Of a stretch of DNA of 64,000 bases, positions 16,258 to 24,811 are shown one piece after another. Numbering within the stretch: position 1 is the first letter of the stretch; every line of letters begins with the position of its first letter. This stretch comes from Xenophilus aerolatus (GTDB lineage Bacteria > Pseudomonadota > Gammaproteobacteria > Burkholderiales > Burkholderiaceae_C). The stretch covers positions 186,001 to 250,000 of the forward strand of contig QAIB01000001.1 of NCBI GenBank assembly GCA_030418545.1, written 5' to 3'. The position numbers and the translations under genes were made by a program. The notes below the pieces were generated by a model. The model did no database searches and was not told the origin of the DNA. It saw nothing but the letters and a program-made list of their open reading frames with translations.

Positions 16258-17658
16258 TTAGCGCGCCGGAGGCACCGGCACGGGGCTTTCGGTCGCCGCC
16301 GAGGGCTGCGTGCCCGCGCTCGCCGACGAGGCCAGCGTGGCCTCGATCGGCTGCAGGTCCTCCGGCCGCAGCGAGCCGTTGGCCTGGCGCAGCTTGAGGT
16401 GGCCCAGCAGCACGTTGTAGCGTGCCAGCGCCAGGTCGCGCTTGGTCTGGAAGAGCTGGCTCTGCGCGTTGAGCACGTCGATGTTGATGCGCACGCCCAC
16501 CTGGTAGCCCAGGCGGTTGGCGTCGAGCGCGCTCTGGCTGCTGGCCTCGGCCGATTCCAGCGCCTTCACCTGGTTGGCACCGGCCACCAGGCCGAGGTAG
16601 GCGGCGCGGGTGGCCTGGGTGACGTTGCGGCGCGTGGCGTCGAGCTGGGCACGGGCCTGGTCTTCGAGCGCGACGGTCTCGCGCACACGGTTCTCCACCG
16701 CGAAGCCGGCGAAGAGCGGCAGCGTCATCTGCACGCCGATGTACGACTGCTTCACGCGCGTGCGCAGCGTCGAGTCGATCACGCCCTGCGGGTTGTTCTG
16801 CACGCCGTAGCTCGCCGTGGCGTCGACCACCGGCTTGTGGCCGGCCTTGGCCTTGTCGATCTCCAGGCCGGCCACGTCGAGCGCGAGCCGCGCCTGCGCG
16901 ATGGCGGGATGGCCGTCTTCGGCCTGCGCGACCCAGTCCTGCGCACCGGCCGGCGCGGGCACCGGCAGGCGCGCCGGTGCGGCCAGCGGCCAGGGCGTGG
17001 TGCCGCTCTGGCCGACGAGCTGGTCGAGCGCGATCTTCTTGACCTGCAGGTCGTTCTCGGCCGCGATCTCCTGTGCCAGCACCAGGTCGTAGCGCGCCTG
17101 CGCTTCGCGCGTGTCGGTGATGGTGGCGTTGCCGACATCGAAATTGCGCTGCGCGGCGGCGCGCTGCTCGGCGACGGCGGCCTTCTGCGCGCGGACCAGC
17201 GCGAGGCTGTCCTGGCTGCCCAGCACGTCGAAGTACGCCTGGCTCACGCGCACGATCAGGTCCTGCTCGGCGAGCGCGAGCTGCGCCTGTGCGATCTCGT
17301 ACTGGCGCTTGCCCTGCTCGTAGGTGGCCCAGTTGGCCGGCCGGTAGATCGGCTGCGTGGCCTGCACGCCCGCCTGCTGCGTGTTGAAGTCGCGCGGGCC
17401 GGTGCCCTGGTCGGTGCGGATGCGGGCCTCCGTGCGCGAGGCCGAGGCCTGCAGCCCCACCTGCGGCAGCAGGCCGGCCTTGGCCTGCGCGGCGCGTGCG
17501 TTGGTCGCCTCGTACTGGGCCCGCGCGCCCTGGTAGGTGGCGTCGAAGGCGCGCGCCGATTCGTACAGCGCGACCAGGCTCTGGGCATGGGCCGGCAGCG
17601 TGGCCGCGAGGGCGACACCGCCAGCGGCCGCGAGGAGGGGAAGCCGCAGCCGGCGCAT
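16258..17658 (-). CDS. tolC: TolC-family outer-membrane channel protein
   Basis: A 466-residue outer-membrane efflux duct that would form a trimer spanning the outer membrane and periplasm for type I secretion or RND/MFS efflux. The signal peptide is MRRLRLPLLAAAG...AHA. The mature protein opens with SLVALYESARAFDATYQGARA, typical of TolC, and contains two outer-membrane-factor repeats, the second from about residue 245 with many Ala/Gln-rich coiled helices. It is the last gene of a leftward TetR-pcm-rhodanese-tolC series, with 33 bases from the rhodanese gene. No inner-membrane pump lies beside it, so it probably serves several pumps. Confidence 0.92.
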   Translation of the reverse strand: MRRLRLPLLAAAGGVALAATLPAHAQSLVALYESARAFDATYQGARAQYEATNARAAQAKAGLLPQVGLQASASRTEARIRTDQGTGPRDFNTQQAGVQATQPIYRPANWATYEQGKRQYEIAQAQLALAEQDLIVRVSQAYFDVLGSQDSLALVRAQKAAVAEQRAAAQRNFDVGNATITDTREAQARYDLVLAQEIAAENDLQVKKIALDQLVGQSGTTPWPLAAPARLPVPAPAGAQDWVAQAEDGHPAIAQARLALDVAGLEIDKAKAGHKPVVDATASYGVQNNPQGVIDSTLRTRVKQSYIGVQMTLPLFAGFAVENRVRETVALEDQARAQLDATRRNVTQATRAAYLGLVAGANQVKALESAEASSQSALDANRLGYQVGVRINIDVLNAQSQLFQTKRDLALARYNVLLGHLKLRQANGSLRPEDLQPIEATLASSASAGTQPSAATESPVPVPPAR

Positions 17659-17691
17659 GGGGGTCCTTCGGTCAGGGGAGAAAACTGAGGC

Positions 17692-18030
17692 TCAGTACCG
17701 CGGCACCGCCGGGTCGTGCGTGGCCGACCAGGCGTCGATGCCGCCCGAGACGTTGGCCACCTGCCCGAAGCCCTGGTGTTCGAGGAACATGGCCACCCGC
17801 TGGCTGCGGGCGCCGTGGTGGCACAGGCAGGCGATGCGCTGGGCCGGGTCGAGTTCGGCGATGCGCGCCGGGATCTCGTTCATCGGGATGGCGACGAGGG
17901 TGAAGCCTTCGGGCTTCACGCTGGCGGTCTCGCGTTCCCACGGCTCGCGCACGTCGACCAGCACCGCCGGCGCCGAGGGGTCCTGCGCGAACCATTGGGC
18001 CAGAGCGGCGGGAGGGACCTGGTCGATCAT
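17692..18030 (-). CDS. Single-domain rhodanese-like protein
   Basis: A 112-residue protein of one rhodanese domain, similar to GlpE/PspE sulfurtransferases. The substrate loop is CHHGARS with the catalytic cysteine at about C70; the entry LVDVREPWERETASVKPEG is the usual CH2A-like motif. It may move sulfane sulfur from thiosulfate to cyanide or protein acceptors in the cytoplasm; no signal peptide is present. It lies 22 bases after pcm and before tolC in the same direction, so it is probably co-transcribed. The physiological donor is unknown. Confidence 0.88.
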   Translation of the reverse strand: MIDQVPPAALAQWFAQDPSAPAVLVDVREPWERETASVKPEGFTLVAIPMNEIPARIAELDPAQRIACLCHHGARSQRVAMFLEHQGFGQVANVSGGIDAWSATHDPAVPRY

Positions 18031-18052
18031 GGTAAGGACTTGGGTTCGGGGC

Positions 18053-18730
18053 TCAGAAGCTGAAGCGGGTCGGCTCGGGGAAGTTCAGCAGGCGCGGGAC
18101 CACCATGTCCCAGGGCTGCGTCGTCTCCCACTTGCCTTCGCTCACGCGGGTGACGAAGTGCGCGCGCATCATGGGCTCCTCGCCCACGATCGCCGCCAGC
18201 CGGCCGCCGATGTTCAGCGAGCCCAGCAGGTTCTGCGGCACCTTGGCGACCGAGCCGCTGAGCACGATCACGTCGAAGGTCGGGCCGCTGGGCAGCGGCT
18301 TGGACCCGTCGGCGCAGCGCACCTCGACGTTGTGCACGCCGTTGCGGCGCAGCGTCTCGGCGGCGCGGGCGGCGATGGCCTCGTCGATCTCCAGGCTCAG
18401 CACCTTGGCGGCGCGATACGCCAGCAGCGCGGCCATGTAGCCCGAGCCGGTGCCGATCTCGAGCACCGTGTCGGTCTTCTTCACGTGCAGGTCCTGCAGC
18501 ATGCGCGCCTCGACCTTGGGCGAGAGCATGCACTGGCCCGGTTCCTTCGCGTTCTCGAAGGGCAGCTCCAGGTCGAAGAAGGCCATCGAGCGGTGCGCGG
18601 CGGGCACGTAGTCCTCACGGCGCACGATGGACAGCTGCTCCAGGATGTCCAGTTCGAGCACGTTCCAGGGACGGATCTGCTGCTCGATCATGTTGTAGCG
18701 AAGCGGATCGGTGTTCAGGGGGGCGGTCAT
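18053..18730 (-). CDS. pcm: Protein-L-isoaspartate O-methyltransferase family protein
   Basis: A 225-residue SAM-dependent methyltransferase of the PCMT family, which repairs isoaspartyl damage in aged proteins. SAM motif I is VLEIGTGSGY at 89-98, and post-I is LSLEIDE. The family's substrate block, usually T-I-S-Q-P-x-x-VA just before motif I, is CMLSPKVEAR here, so the Gln-Pro is missing and the substrate may differ from canonical Pcm. Located between a TetR gene 60 bases upstream and the rhodanese gene 22 bases downstream. Confidence 0.85.
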   Translation of the reverse strand: MTAPLNTDPLRYNMIEQQIRPWNVLELDILEQLSIVRREDYVPAAHRSMAFFDLELPFENAKEPGQCMLSPKVEARMLQDLHVKKTDTVLEIGTGSGYMAALLAYRAAKVLSLEIDEAIAARAAETLRRNGVHNVEVRCADGSKPLPSGPTFDVIVLSGSVAKVPQNLLGSLNIGGRLAAIVGEEPMMRAHFVTRVSEGKWETTQPWDMVVPRLLNFPEPTRFSF

Positions 18731-18790
18731 GCGGGGCTCCAGGCGAAAGGACTCGGTAGGGACGGTCGTGCGGACGACAAACTTTCGATT

Positions 18791-19531
18791 TTAGGAGGCG
18801 GGTGGCGACGCGGGCGGCGGGGCGGGGCGCCAGGGCGCCTCCGCCGTCTGGGCGGCCGAGCGCCGCCCGGCCGGGGTGCACAGGCCCTGCAGCACGATCT
18901 CGGCCTGCACGGCAAGGTAGCGGCCCGGGTCCAGCTGCGCCGCGTCGTCGACACAGGCCAGCACCGAGTGGCGGGCCAGCATCAGGAACATCATGGGCGC
19001 GATCACGGCGTAGATGGCCTGGTCCAGGTCCAGCGGCGCGAACTCGCCGCGGTCGATGCCGCGCTGGAGCACGCGCCGCACCAGCTCGTGCGCCGGCCGC
19101 ACCACCTCGCGCTGGTAGAACGCAGCAAGTTCGGGGAAGTTGCCGCCCTCGGTGATCATCAGCTTGGTGATGCCGGCCACCTTGGTCGAGCCCACGCGCT
19201 CCCACCAGCTGTGCATGCAGTAGCGCAGCATGTCGGGCGTGCTGCCGGCGAATTCCTCGTACTCGCGGTTCCACTCGGCAAAGCGGCCCGAGAGGTTTTC
19301 GGTGACCACGGCCTTGAACAGCTCTTCCTTGCTCGGGAAGTACAGGAACAGCGTGCCCTTGGAAACGCCCGCCCGCGCCGCCACCTCTTCCGAGCGTGTG
19401 GCCGCGAAGCCCTTCTCCACGAACAGGTCGAGTGCCGCCTCGAGCAGCTCGCCCGGACGCGCCTCCTTGCGCCGTTCGCGCTTGGCGCGTACGGGGCACA
19501 GGGCGTTGCCGAGGAACTTGGAGGGGGACAT
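18791..19531 (-). CDS. TetR/AcrR-family transcriptional repressor
   Basis: A 246-residue regulator with the N-terminal HTH at about 35-80 (LLEAALDLFVEKGFAATRSEEVAARAGVSKGTLFLYFPSKEELFKAVV) and a divergent helical ligand domain. The start at 19531 gives MSPSKFLGN; longer frames run into msrA and are not coding. A 24-base inverted repeat immediately upstream is probably its operator, implying autoregulation and possible control of msrA. As the first gene of the leftward TetR-pcm-rhodanese-tolC run, it may tune efflux through tolC. The ligand is unknown. Confidence 0.9.
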   Translation of the reverse strand: MSPSKFLGNALCPVRAKRERRKEARPGELLEAALDLFVEKGFAATRSEEVAARAGVSKGTLFLYFPSKEELFKAVVTENLSGRFAEWNREYEEFAGSTPDMLRYCMHSWWERVGSTKVAGITKLMITEGGNFPELAAFYQREVVRPAHELVRRVLQRGIDRGEFAPLDLDQAIYAVIAPMMFLMLARHSVLACVDDAAQLDPGRYLAVQAEIVLQGLCTPAGRRSAAQTAEAPWRPAPPPASPPAS

Positions 19532-19535
19532 CGAA

Positions 19536-19559
19536 ATTACTGACTGACGGGTTAGTAAT
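19536..19559. promoter_or_regulatory. Predicted TetR operator
   Basis: ATTACTGAC-TGACGG-GTTAGTAAT: nine-base arms with one mismatch, five bases upstream of the TetR start codon and 98 bases before msrA. ACTGAC/GTTAGT half sites are usual for AcrR-type TetR proteins. Confidence 0.7.
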
Positions 19560-19656
19560 GTAGTCAGCCACCCGCGCACCGTCAACCGGCCACAATACCG
19601 CCCTTGCGTCTTTGCATGCGCTCCGTGTGGGGAGCTGCAGCTGGAGCCTTCACGCC

Positions 19657-20232
19657 ATGTCCTCTTCCCCCGGTTCTTCGACTCCCCCGTCCTCCCTCGA
19701 AACCATCGTCCTGGGCGGTGGCTGCTTCTGGTGCACCGAGGCGGTCTTCGACCGCGTGGACGGCATCGTCGACGTCGAGTCCGGCTACAGCAACGGCCAG
19801 GCGCGCAACCCGAGCTACGAGCAGGTGTGCACCGGCCAGACCGGCCACAACGAGGTGGTGAAGCTGCAGTTCGACCCCGCGCGCATCTCGCTGCGCGAGA
19901 TCCTCGAGATCTTCTTCGTCGTGCACGACCCCACCACCCTGAACCGGCAGGGCAACGACGTCGGCACGCAGTACCGCAGCGGCATCTACACCACCACCGA
20001 CGCACAGCAGGAAACGGCGCGCGAGGTGATCGCCGAGCTGGCCGCCAACCAGGTGTACCGCGGCGCGCCGATCGTGACCGAGGTGGCGCCGCTGTCCAAC
20101 TACTGGCCGGCCGAGGACTACCACCAGGACTACTTCCTCAAGCACCCGAACCAGGGCTACTGCGCCTTCGTGGTCGGCCCGAAGGTGGAGAAGTTCCAGA
20201 AGACCTTCGCCTCGCGGGTGAAGAAGGACTGA
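19657..20232 (+). CDS. msrA: Peptide-methionine (S)-S-oxide reductase
   Basis: Reduces methionine-S-sulfoxide in oxidised proteins using thioredoxin. The 191-residue protein carries GGCFWC with catalytic C23, then TEAVFDRVDGIVDVESGYSNG, GHNEVVKLQFDP, FFVVHDPTTLNRQGNDVGTQYRS and the YHQDYFLKHPNQGYC end. The ATG at 19657 is chosen because a good GGAGCC site precedes it; an ATG at 19612 would overlap the promoter region. Divergent from the TetR gene. Belongs to cytosolic oxidative-stress defence. Confidence 0.95.
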   Translation: MSSSPGSSTPPSSLETIVLGGGCFWCTEAVFDRVDGIVDVESGYSNGQARNPSYEQVCTGQTGHNEVVKLQFDPARISLREILEIFFVVHDPTTLNRQGNDVGTQYRSGIYTTTDAQQETAREVIAELAANQVYRGAPIVTEVAPLSNYWPAEDYHQDYFLKHPNQGYCAFVVGPKVEKFQKTFASRVKKD

Positions 20233-20248
20233 GGGGACCGACGCCGCC

Positions 20249-20689
20249 GTGACGACCGCGCCGCACGCCGCACCGCTGCAAGCCCTGCGCCGCCCCACGG
20301 CGCTGCGGCCGCTGGCGTGGCTGCTCGTGGCGGCGCTGTGCCTGGCCTCGACCTTGGGGCTGCTGCACCGCACGGTCCACCTGCCCGGGGTGCCGCACGT
20401 CACGGTGCTTGCCGCAGGCACGGCGGCCGCGGAGCCGGCCGCCGCGACGCATGCGCACGCCCACGGCGGCGCACTGCACGGCCTGCTGGCCCTCTTCGGC
20501 GGCCACGACGACGGCGACCTGCAATGCCGTCTGTACGACCAGCTCGCGCACGGCAGCGCTCTGCCGTCGGTGGCCCTGCTGGTGCTGCCCGTCGTGCTGC
20601 CCACCGCCGTCTTCGACTACATGCAGGGCGAGGCGCTGGCGCGCTGGGTCCTGCTCTTCGACGCGCGCGGCCCGCCCGCCGCCCGCTGA
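20249..20689 (+). CDS. Small histidine-rich membrane protein before a TonB receptor
   Basis: A 146-residue protein, not confidently assigned. It has a hydrophobic segment at about 22-40, a histidine cluster (THAHAHGGALHG, about 65-80, and GGHDDGD after it), a lone cysteine in LQCRLYDQLAHGSALP, and a second hydrophobic stretch at about 105-122. The layout resembles DUF2946-like proteins found before metal receptors. It starts with GTG 16 bases after msrA and ends 130 bases before a ZnuD-like receptor. A metal-handling role is inferred from histidines and neighbour only. Confidence 0.6.
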   Translation: MTTAPHAAPLQALRRPTALRPLAWLLVAALCLASTLGLLHRTVHLPGVPHVTVLAAGTAAAEPAAATHAHAHGGALHGLLALFGGHDDGDLQCRLYDQLAHGSALPSVALLVLPVVLPTAVFDYMQGEALARWVLLFDARGPPAAR

Positions 20690-20819
20690 ATCCCTGCGCC
20701 TGCACGTCCGGCGCCCGTCCTGCACGGGCCGTCGGCGCTGCCTGGCATCTCCCATTTCGCGACCGCGCGGCGCTCCCTCGGAGCGCGCGCGGCGCACCCC
20801 TGGATTCAACGGGCTTTCC

Positions 20820-22961
20820 ATGCACCCCCAATTCCCCCGCCACGCCATCGGCGCGGCCATGCTTCTCGCCTTCACCGTCCTCGCGCACGCGCAGGCGGAC
20901 ACGTCCACCGCACCTTCCGCACCCGCTACCGACGGCGCGGCCCCCATGCTCAGCACCGTCACGGTCACCGGCAACCCGCTTGGTGCTACGGATTCGATAG
21001 CGCCCACCGCAGCACTGGCGGGCGATTCGCTGCTCATTCGTTCGCAATCCACCCTCGGCGAGACGCTGCAGGGCCTGCCCGGCGTGAGCAGCACCTACTT
21101 CGGCCCCAACGCCAGCCGGCCCGTGATCCGCGGGCAGGACGGCGACCGCATCCGCATCCTCGCCAACGGCGGCGCGGCGCCCGACGCGTCGGCCCTGAGC
21201 TACGACCACGCGGTGCCGATGGACTCGCTCGTCACCGAGCGCATCGAGGTGCTGCGCGGGCCTTCGGCGCTGCAGTACGGCGGCAGCGCCGTCGGCGGCG
21301 TGGTCAACGTCATCGACAACCGCATCCCGACCGAGCCGATGGATGCCAAGGGCGAGTTCGGCGGCCGCGCCGACATCGGCTACGCGAGCGGCAGCAAGGA
21401 AAAGAGCGGCGGCGTGGTGGTGGAGGGCGGCAACGACCGCTTCGTGCTGCATGCTGACGCCTTCAGCCGCAAGGCCGACGACGTCGCGGTGCCGACCTGG
21501 CTCGAATGCACCAAGCCCGGCTCGCCGGTCTACCAGCGGCGCATCTGCAATTCGGCCTCGCGCAGCGACGGCGGCGCCTTCGGCGGCACCGTCTTCCTCG
21601 GCGGCGGCAACTGGGTCGGCGCCTCGGTCAGTGAATACCGCAGCACCTACGGCACCGTGGCCGAGGACGACGTGACCATCGGCATGCGCTCGCGCCGCTA
21701 CGCCGTGGAAGGCGAGTTCAAGCCCGGCGGCTTCTTCACCAGCGTGCACGTCAAGGCCAGCCGCACCGAGTACCGCCACACCGAGTACGAGGGCGCCGAG
21801 GCCGGCACCACCTTCTCCAACGCCGGCAACGACCTGCGCATCGAGGCGCGCCACCAGCCCATCGCGGCGCTCGGCGGCCTGCAGGGCGTGATCGGCCTGC
21901 AGAGCGAATCGACGCGCTTCGCGGCCGACGGCGAGGAGGCCTTCGCACCGCACAGCCGCACGCGCTCGAACGCGCTGTTCCTGTACGAGGAACTGCCGAT
22001 GTCCTGGGGCCGCTTCAGCTTCGGGGCGCGCACCGAGCAGGTCCGCGTGCGCTCGCTGGGCTACCCCGACGATCCGACGGTGGACCGCTTCGCCATCGGC
22101 GAACGGCGCTTCAACCCGCACAGCGCGGCCCTGGGCGTGCTGGTCAACCTGGCCCCGCAGTGGCAGCTGACGGCCAACCTGGCCCACACCGAGCGCGCGC
22201 CCAAGGACTACGAGCTCTTCGCCAACGGCCCGCACGTGGCGACGGCCGCCTGGGAGGTGGGCGACCCCAACCTGCAGAAGGAATCGTCCAACGGCGCCGA
22301 CGTGGGCGTGCAGTGGAAGTCCGGCCCGAACCGCGCGGCCGTGAACGTCTACACCACGCGCTTTCGCAACTACATCGGGCTGACGGCCACCGGCAACCTG
22401 CGCAACGACGAGGGCGAGGTGAACCCGGTCGACGAGGAAGGCAATCTGCAGCAGGACCTGCTGGCGGAGTACGTGTACCGCGGCGTGCGAGCGCGCTTCA
22501 ACGGCGCCGAGGCCAGCGGCAATGTGCGCCTCTTCGGCAGCGACGGGCTTGCCCAGTGGGGCCCCAACGGCACGCTGGACCTGGAATGGCGCGGCGACGT
22601 GGTGCGCGCCACCAACACCGACACCGGTGAGCCGCTGCCGCGCATCTCGCCGGCGCGCGTGGGTGCGACGCTGGTGTGGGCCAGCGGACCGTGGACCGCG
22701 CGCCTGGGCTTCGACCGCTATGCCGCGCAGCATCGCGTGCCGGCGATGGGCCAGCGCGAAACCGAGGGCTACACGCTGTGGAATGCCGCCCTGAGCTACC
22801 GCATGCGCTGGGAGCGCGCCAACCTGCTCTGGTACGCGCGCGTCGACAACCTGAGCAACGCACTGGCCTACAGCGCCACCTCGATCCTCACCACCACCGA
22901 GTACCCGAAGGCGCCGCTGCCGGGGCGCAGCGTGAAGGTGGGGCTGCGCGTCACGTTCTGA
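20820..22961 (+). CDS. TonB-dependent receptor, ZnuD-like
   Basis: A 713-residue outer-membrane receptor. A signal peptide (AMLLAFTVLAHAQA) is followed by the TonB box area (LSTVTVTG), the plug domain with TLGETLQGLPGVSSTYFGPNASRPVIRGQDGDRIRIL and RIEVLRGPSALQYGGSAVGGVVNVID, then a 22-strand barrel ending in KVGLRVTF with a C-terminal Phe. The plug and the HTERAPKDYELFANGPHVAT segment resemble the ZnuD group of zinc receptors; transport of zinc or another metal is therefore likely but not proved. No Zur-like box was recognised. Bases 20984-21001 look like half of the dispersed repeat, in frame. Confidence 0.85.
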   Translation: MHPQFPRHAIGAAMLLAFTVLAHAQADTSTAPSAPATDGAAPMLSTVTVTGNPLGATDSIAPTAALAGDSLLIRSQSTLGETLQGLPGVSSTYFGPNASRPVIRGQDGDRIRILANGGAAPDASALSYDHAVPMDSLVTERIEVLRGPSALQYGGSAVGGVVNVIDNRIPTEPMDAKGEFGGRADIGYASGSKEKSGGVVVEGGNDRFVLHADAFSRKADDVAVPTWLECTKPGSPVYQRRICNSASRSDGGAFGGTVFLGGGNWVGASVSEYRSTYGTVAEDDVTIGMRSRRYAVEGEFKPGGFFTSVHVKASRTEYRHTEYEGAEAGTTFSNAGNDLRIEARHQPIAALGGLQGVIGLQSESTRFAADGEEAFAPHSRTRSNALFLYEELPMSWGRFSFGARTEQVRVRSLGYPDDPTVDRFAIGERRFNPHSAALGVLVNLAPQWQLTANLAHTERAPKDYELFANGPHVATAAWEVGDPNLQKESSNGADVGVQWKSGPNRAAVNVYTTRFRNYIGLTATGNLRNDEGEVNPVDEEGNLQQDLLAEYVYRGVRARFNGAEASGNVRLFGSDGLAQWGPNGTLDLEWRGDVVRATNTDTGEPLPRISPARVGATLVWASGPWTARLGFDRYAAQHRVPAMGQRETEGYTLWNAALSYRMRWERANLLWYARVDNLSNALAYSATSILTTTEYPKAPLPGRSVKVGLRVTF
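20984..21001 (+). repeat. Possible dispersed repeat, half copy F (second palindrome)
   Basis: TGCTACGGATTCGATAGC matches the second half of the family (AGCTACGAATTTGATAGC in copy E), read in frame as part of GATDSIA between the TonB box and the plug domain. A short match, so chance is possible. Confidence 0.4.
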
Positions 22962-22982
22962 GACCGGGTCGCAATCCAAGAA

Positions 22983-23048
22983 CCCGTTCGGACTGAGCTT
23001 GTCGAAGTCCTGCGCAGCGCTTCGATCCTTCGACAGGCTCAGCACGGG
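22983..23048. repeat. REP-like palindrome (CTGAGCTTGTCGAAG type)
   Basis: CTGAGCTTGTCGAAG (left arm ends at 23007) and its near-complement CTTCGACAGGCTCAG (from 23028), flanked by CCCG/CGGG, enclose GTCCTGCGCAGCGCTTCGATC. This arm sequence is a widely found REP motif. Located between the receptor and the AEC permease genes; can fold as a transcript-end hairpin. Confidence 0.75.
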
Positions 23049-23074
23049 CCGAGGCGGGCCTGCTACCGCCCGGT

Positions 23075-24043
23075 ATGCTCGCGCCCGTGAATTCGCCCGT
23101 CGTCACCGCGCTGCTGCCCGTCGTCCTGCTGATCGCCGTCGGGTGGGTGGCGGGGCGACGCGGCTGGATCGGCGGGGCAGCGGTGCGCGAGCTGTCGAAC
23201 CTGATCTTCCTGCTGCTGGCACCGGCGCTGCTGTTCCGCTCCATGAGCACGGTGCAGGTGCAGCAGCTCAGCCTGCGGCCGGTGGCGGCCTACTTCATCA
23301 CGGCCGGCCTGCTCTATGCGGCCACCCTGGCCCTGCGCGGCTTCAACCGCGAGGCGGCCGTGCTGGCGCTGGCCAACACCTACAGCAACACCGTGATGAT
23401 CGGCATCCCGCTGATCGGCCTCGCGTACGGCGCGCCCGGCATGGTGGTGCTGCTGACGCTGGTGTCGCTGCACTCCCTCATCCTGCTGACCGGCGCCACC
23501 GTGGTGCTGGAGCTGGCCACCGCGCGCGAGGCGCAGGCCGGCGGCGGGGCCGGGCACCGCCGCATCGCGGCCACCGTGGGGCGCGCGCTGCGCAACGCCA
23601 TCCTGCACCCGGTGGTGCTGCCGGTGATCGCGGGCCTGGCTTTCGCCCAGACCGGCTGGACGCTGCCCGAGGTGATCGACAAGCCGCTGGCGCTGCTCGG
23701 CCAGGCCTTCAGCCCGATCGCGCTGGTGCTGGTGGGGATCACGCTCGCCCAGACGCCGGTGGGCCTGCATCTGCGCGGCGCGACGGTGCAGGCGCTGGTC
23801 AAGAACGTGGCGCATCCGCTGGGCGTGCTGGCCATCGGGACGCTGCTGGGCGTGCACGGCCTGCCGCTGGCGGTGATGGTCGTGGCCGCGTCGATGCCCA
23901 TCGGCGCCAACGTCTTCATGTTCGCGCAGCGCTACCGGGTGGCCGAGGAACTGGTCACGGCCAGCGTGGTGGTGTCCACGGTGCTGGCACTGGCCACGGT
24001 GTCGCTCGCGCTGGCGGGCGCGGCGCGGCTCGCTGCAGGCTGA
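23075..24043 (+). CDS. AEC-family permease (auxin efflux carrier-like)
   Basis: A 322-residue inner-membrane protein with about ten hydrophobic segments in two halves. The first contains LLPVVLLIAVGWVAGRRGWI, NLIFLLLAPALLFRSMSTV and the conserved NTYSNTVMIGIPLIGLAYG. The second starts near residue 165 with LRNAILHPVVLPVIAGLAFA. Bacterial AEC members carry malonate, malate or other small acids; the substrate is not predictable. The ATG at 23075 sits 27 bases after a REP-like hairpin, so it probably has its own promoter. Followed by repeat copy B. Confidence 0.85.
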   Translation: MLAPVNSPVVTALLPVVLLIAVGWVAGRRGWIGGAAVRELSNLIFLLLAPALLFRSMSTVQVQQLSLRPVAAYFITAGLLYAATLALRGFNREAAVLALANTYSNTVMIGIPLIGLAYGAPGMVVLLTLVSLHSLILLTGATVVLELATAREAQAGGGAGHRRIAATVGRALRNAILHPVVLPVIAGLAFAQTGWTLPEVIDKPLALLGQAFSPIALVLVGITLAQTPVGLHLRGATVQALVKNVAHPLGVLAIGTLLGVHGLPLAVMVVAASMPIGANVFMFAQRYRVAEELVTASVVVSTVLALATVSLALAGAARLAAG

Positions 24044-24060
24044 AGTCTCGAGCGAAAAGT

Positions 24061-24108
24061 GCCTGCAACGCCCGCCGAACGGGCGCGGGTTGCTACGAAA
24101 TCGATAGC
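24061..24108 (+). repeat. Dispersed two-palindrome repeat, copy B
   Basis: CCTGCAACGCCCGCCGAACGGGCGC and TTGCTACGAAATCGATAGC fill the gap between the convergent AEC permease and pdxH genes. Same orientation as the other copies. It could act as a shared transcript-end hairpin. Confidence 0.8.
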
Positions 24109-24121
24109 GCCGTGCCGGCGC

Positions 24122-24769
24122 TCACGGTGCGAGGCGCTCGCGCAGCCAGATGCCGTCCTCGCGCCGGTAGCGCAGCCGGTCGTGCAGCCGGCTCTTGCGG
24201 CCCTGCCAGAACTCCCAGCGGTCGGGCACCAGGCGGTATCCGCCCCAGTGCGGCGGACGTGGCGGCGCAAGGAGGAATTTCGCGCCGTAGAGGGCGGCGT
24301 TCTTGACCAGCGTTTCGCGCCCCGGGATCACCTGGCTCTGCGGGCTGGCCCAGGCACCGATGCGCGAATCCAGCGGGCGGCTGGCGAAATAGGCGTCGCT
24401 CTCGTCCGCGCCGGCCTTCTCGACGCGGCCCTCGATGCGCACCACGCGCTCGAGTTCGACCCAGTGGAACTGCAGCGCCGCGAAGGGGTTGCCTGCCAGT
24501 TCCTGGCCCTTGCGGCTGTCGTAGTTGGTGTACCAGACGAGGCCGCGCGCGTCGTAGCCCTTGATGAGCACGATGCGCGTCGACGGCCGCAGGTCGCTGC
24601 CGACGGTGGCCAGCGTCATGGCGTTGGGTTCGGGCACCTGGGCGCTCACGGCCTCGCCGAGCCAGCGCTCGAACTGGTCCAGCGGGTCGGCGGCGCTGTG
24701 GCTCTCGCCGAGTTCGGCGCGCTCGTAGCTCTTGCGAAGCGCGGCCAGGGAGTTCTGCAGATCGCTCAT
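24122..24769 (-). CDS. pdxH: Pyridoxamine 5'-phosphate oxidase
   Basis: FMN enzyme that makes pyridoxal 5'-phosphate from the pyridoxine or pyridoxamine phosphate in the last step of vitamin B6 synthesis. The 215-residue protein has SYERAELGE at the N-terminus, [67 protein letters not shown], and the C-terminal [28 protein letters not shown]. All are hallmark blocks. The ATG at 24769 starts [13 protein letters not shown], the length usual for PdxH. Convergent with the AEC gene and divergent from the bestrophin gene. Confidence 0.96.
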   Translation of the reverse strand: MSDLQNSLAALRKSYERAELGESHSAADPLDQFERWLGEAVSAQVPEPNAMTLATVGSDLRPSTRIVLIKGYDARGLVWYTNYDSRKGQELAGNPFAALQFHWVELERVVRIEGRVEKAGADESDAYFASRPLDSRIGAWASPQSQVIPGRETLVKNAALYGAKFLLAPPRPPHWGGYRLVPDRWEFWQGRKSRLHDRLRYRREDGIWLRERLAP

Positions 24770-24811
24770 CGGGTGATTGTGCGTTGTCCCGCGGCTTAAC
24801 ATCCGAGCCGC

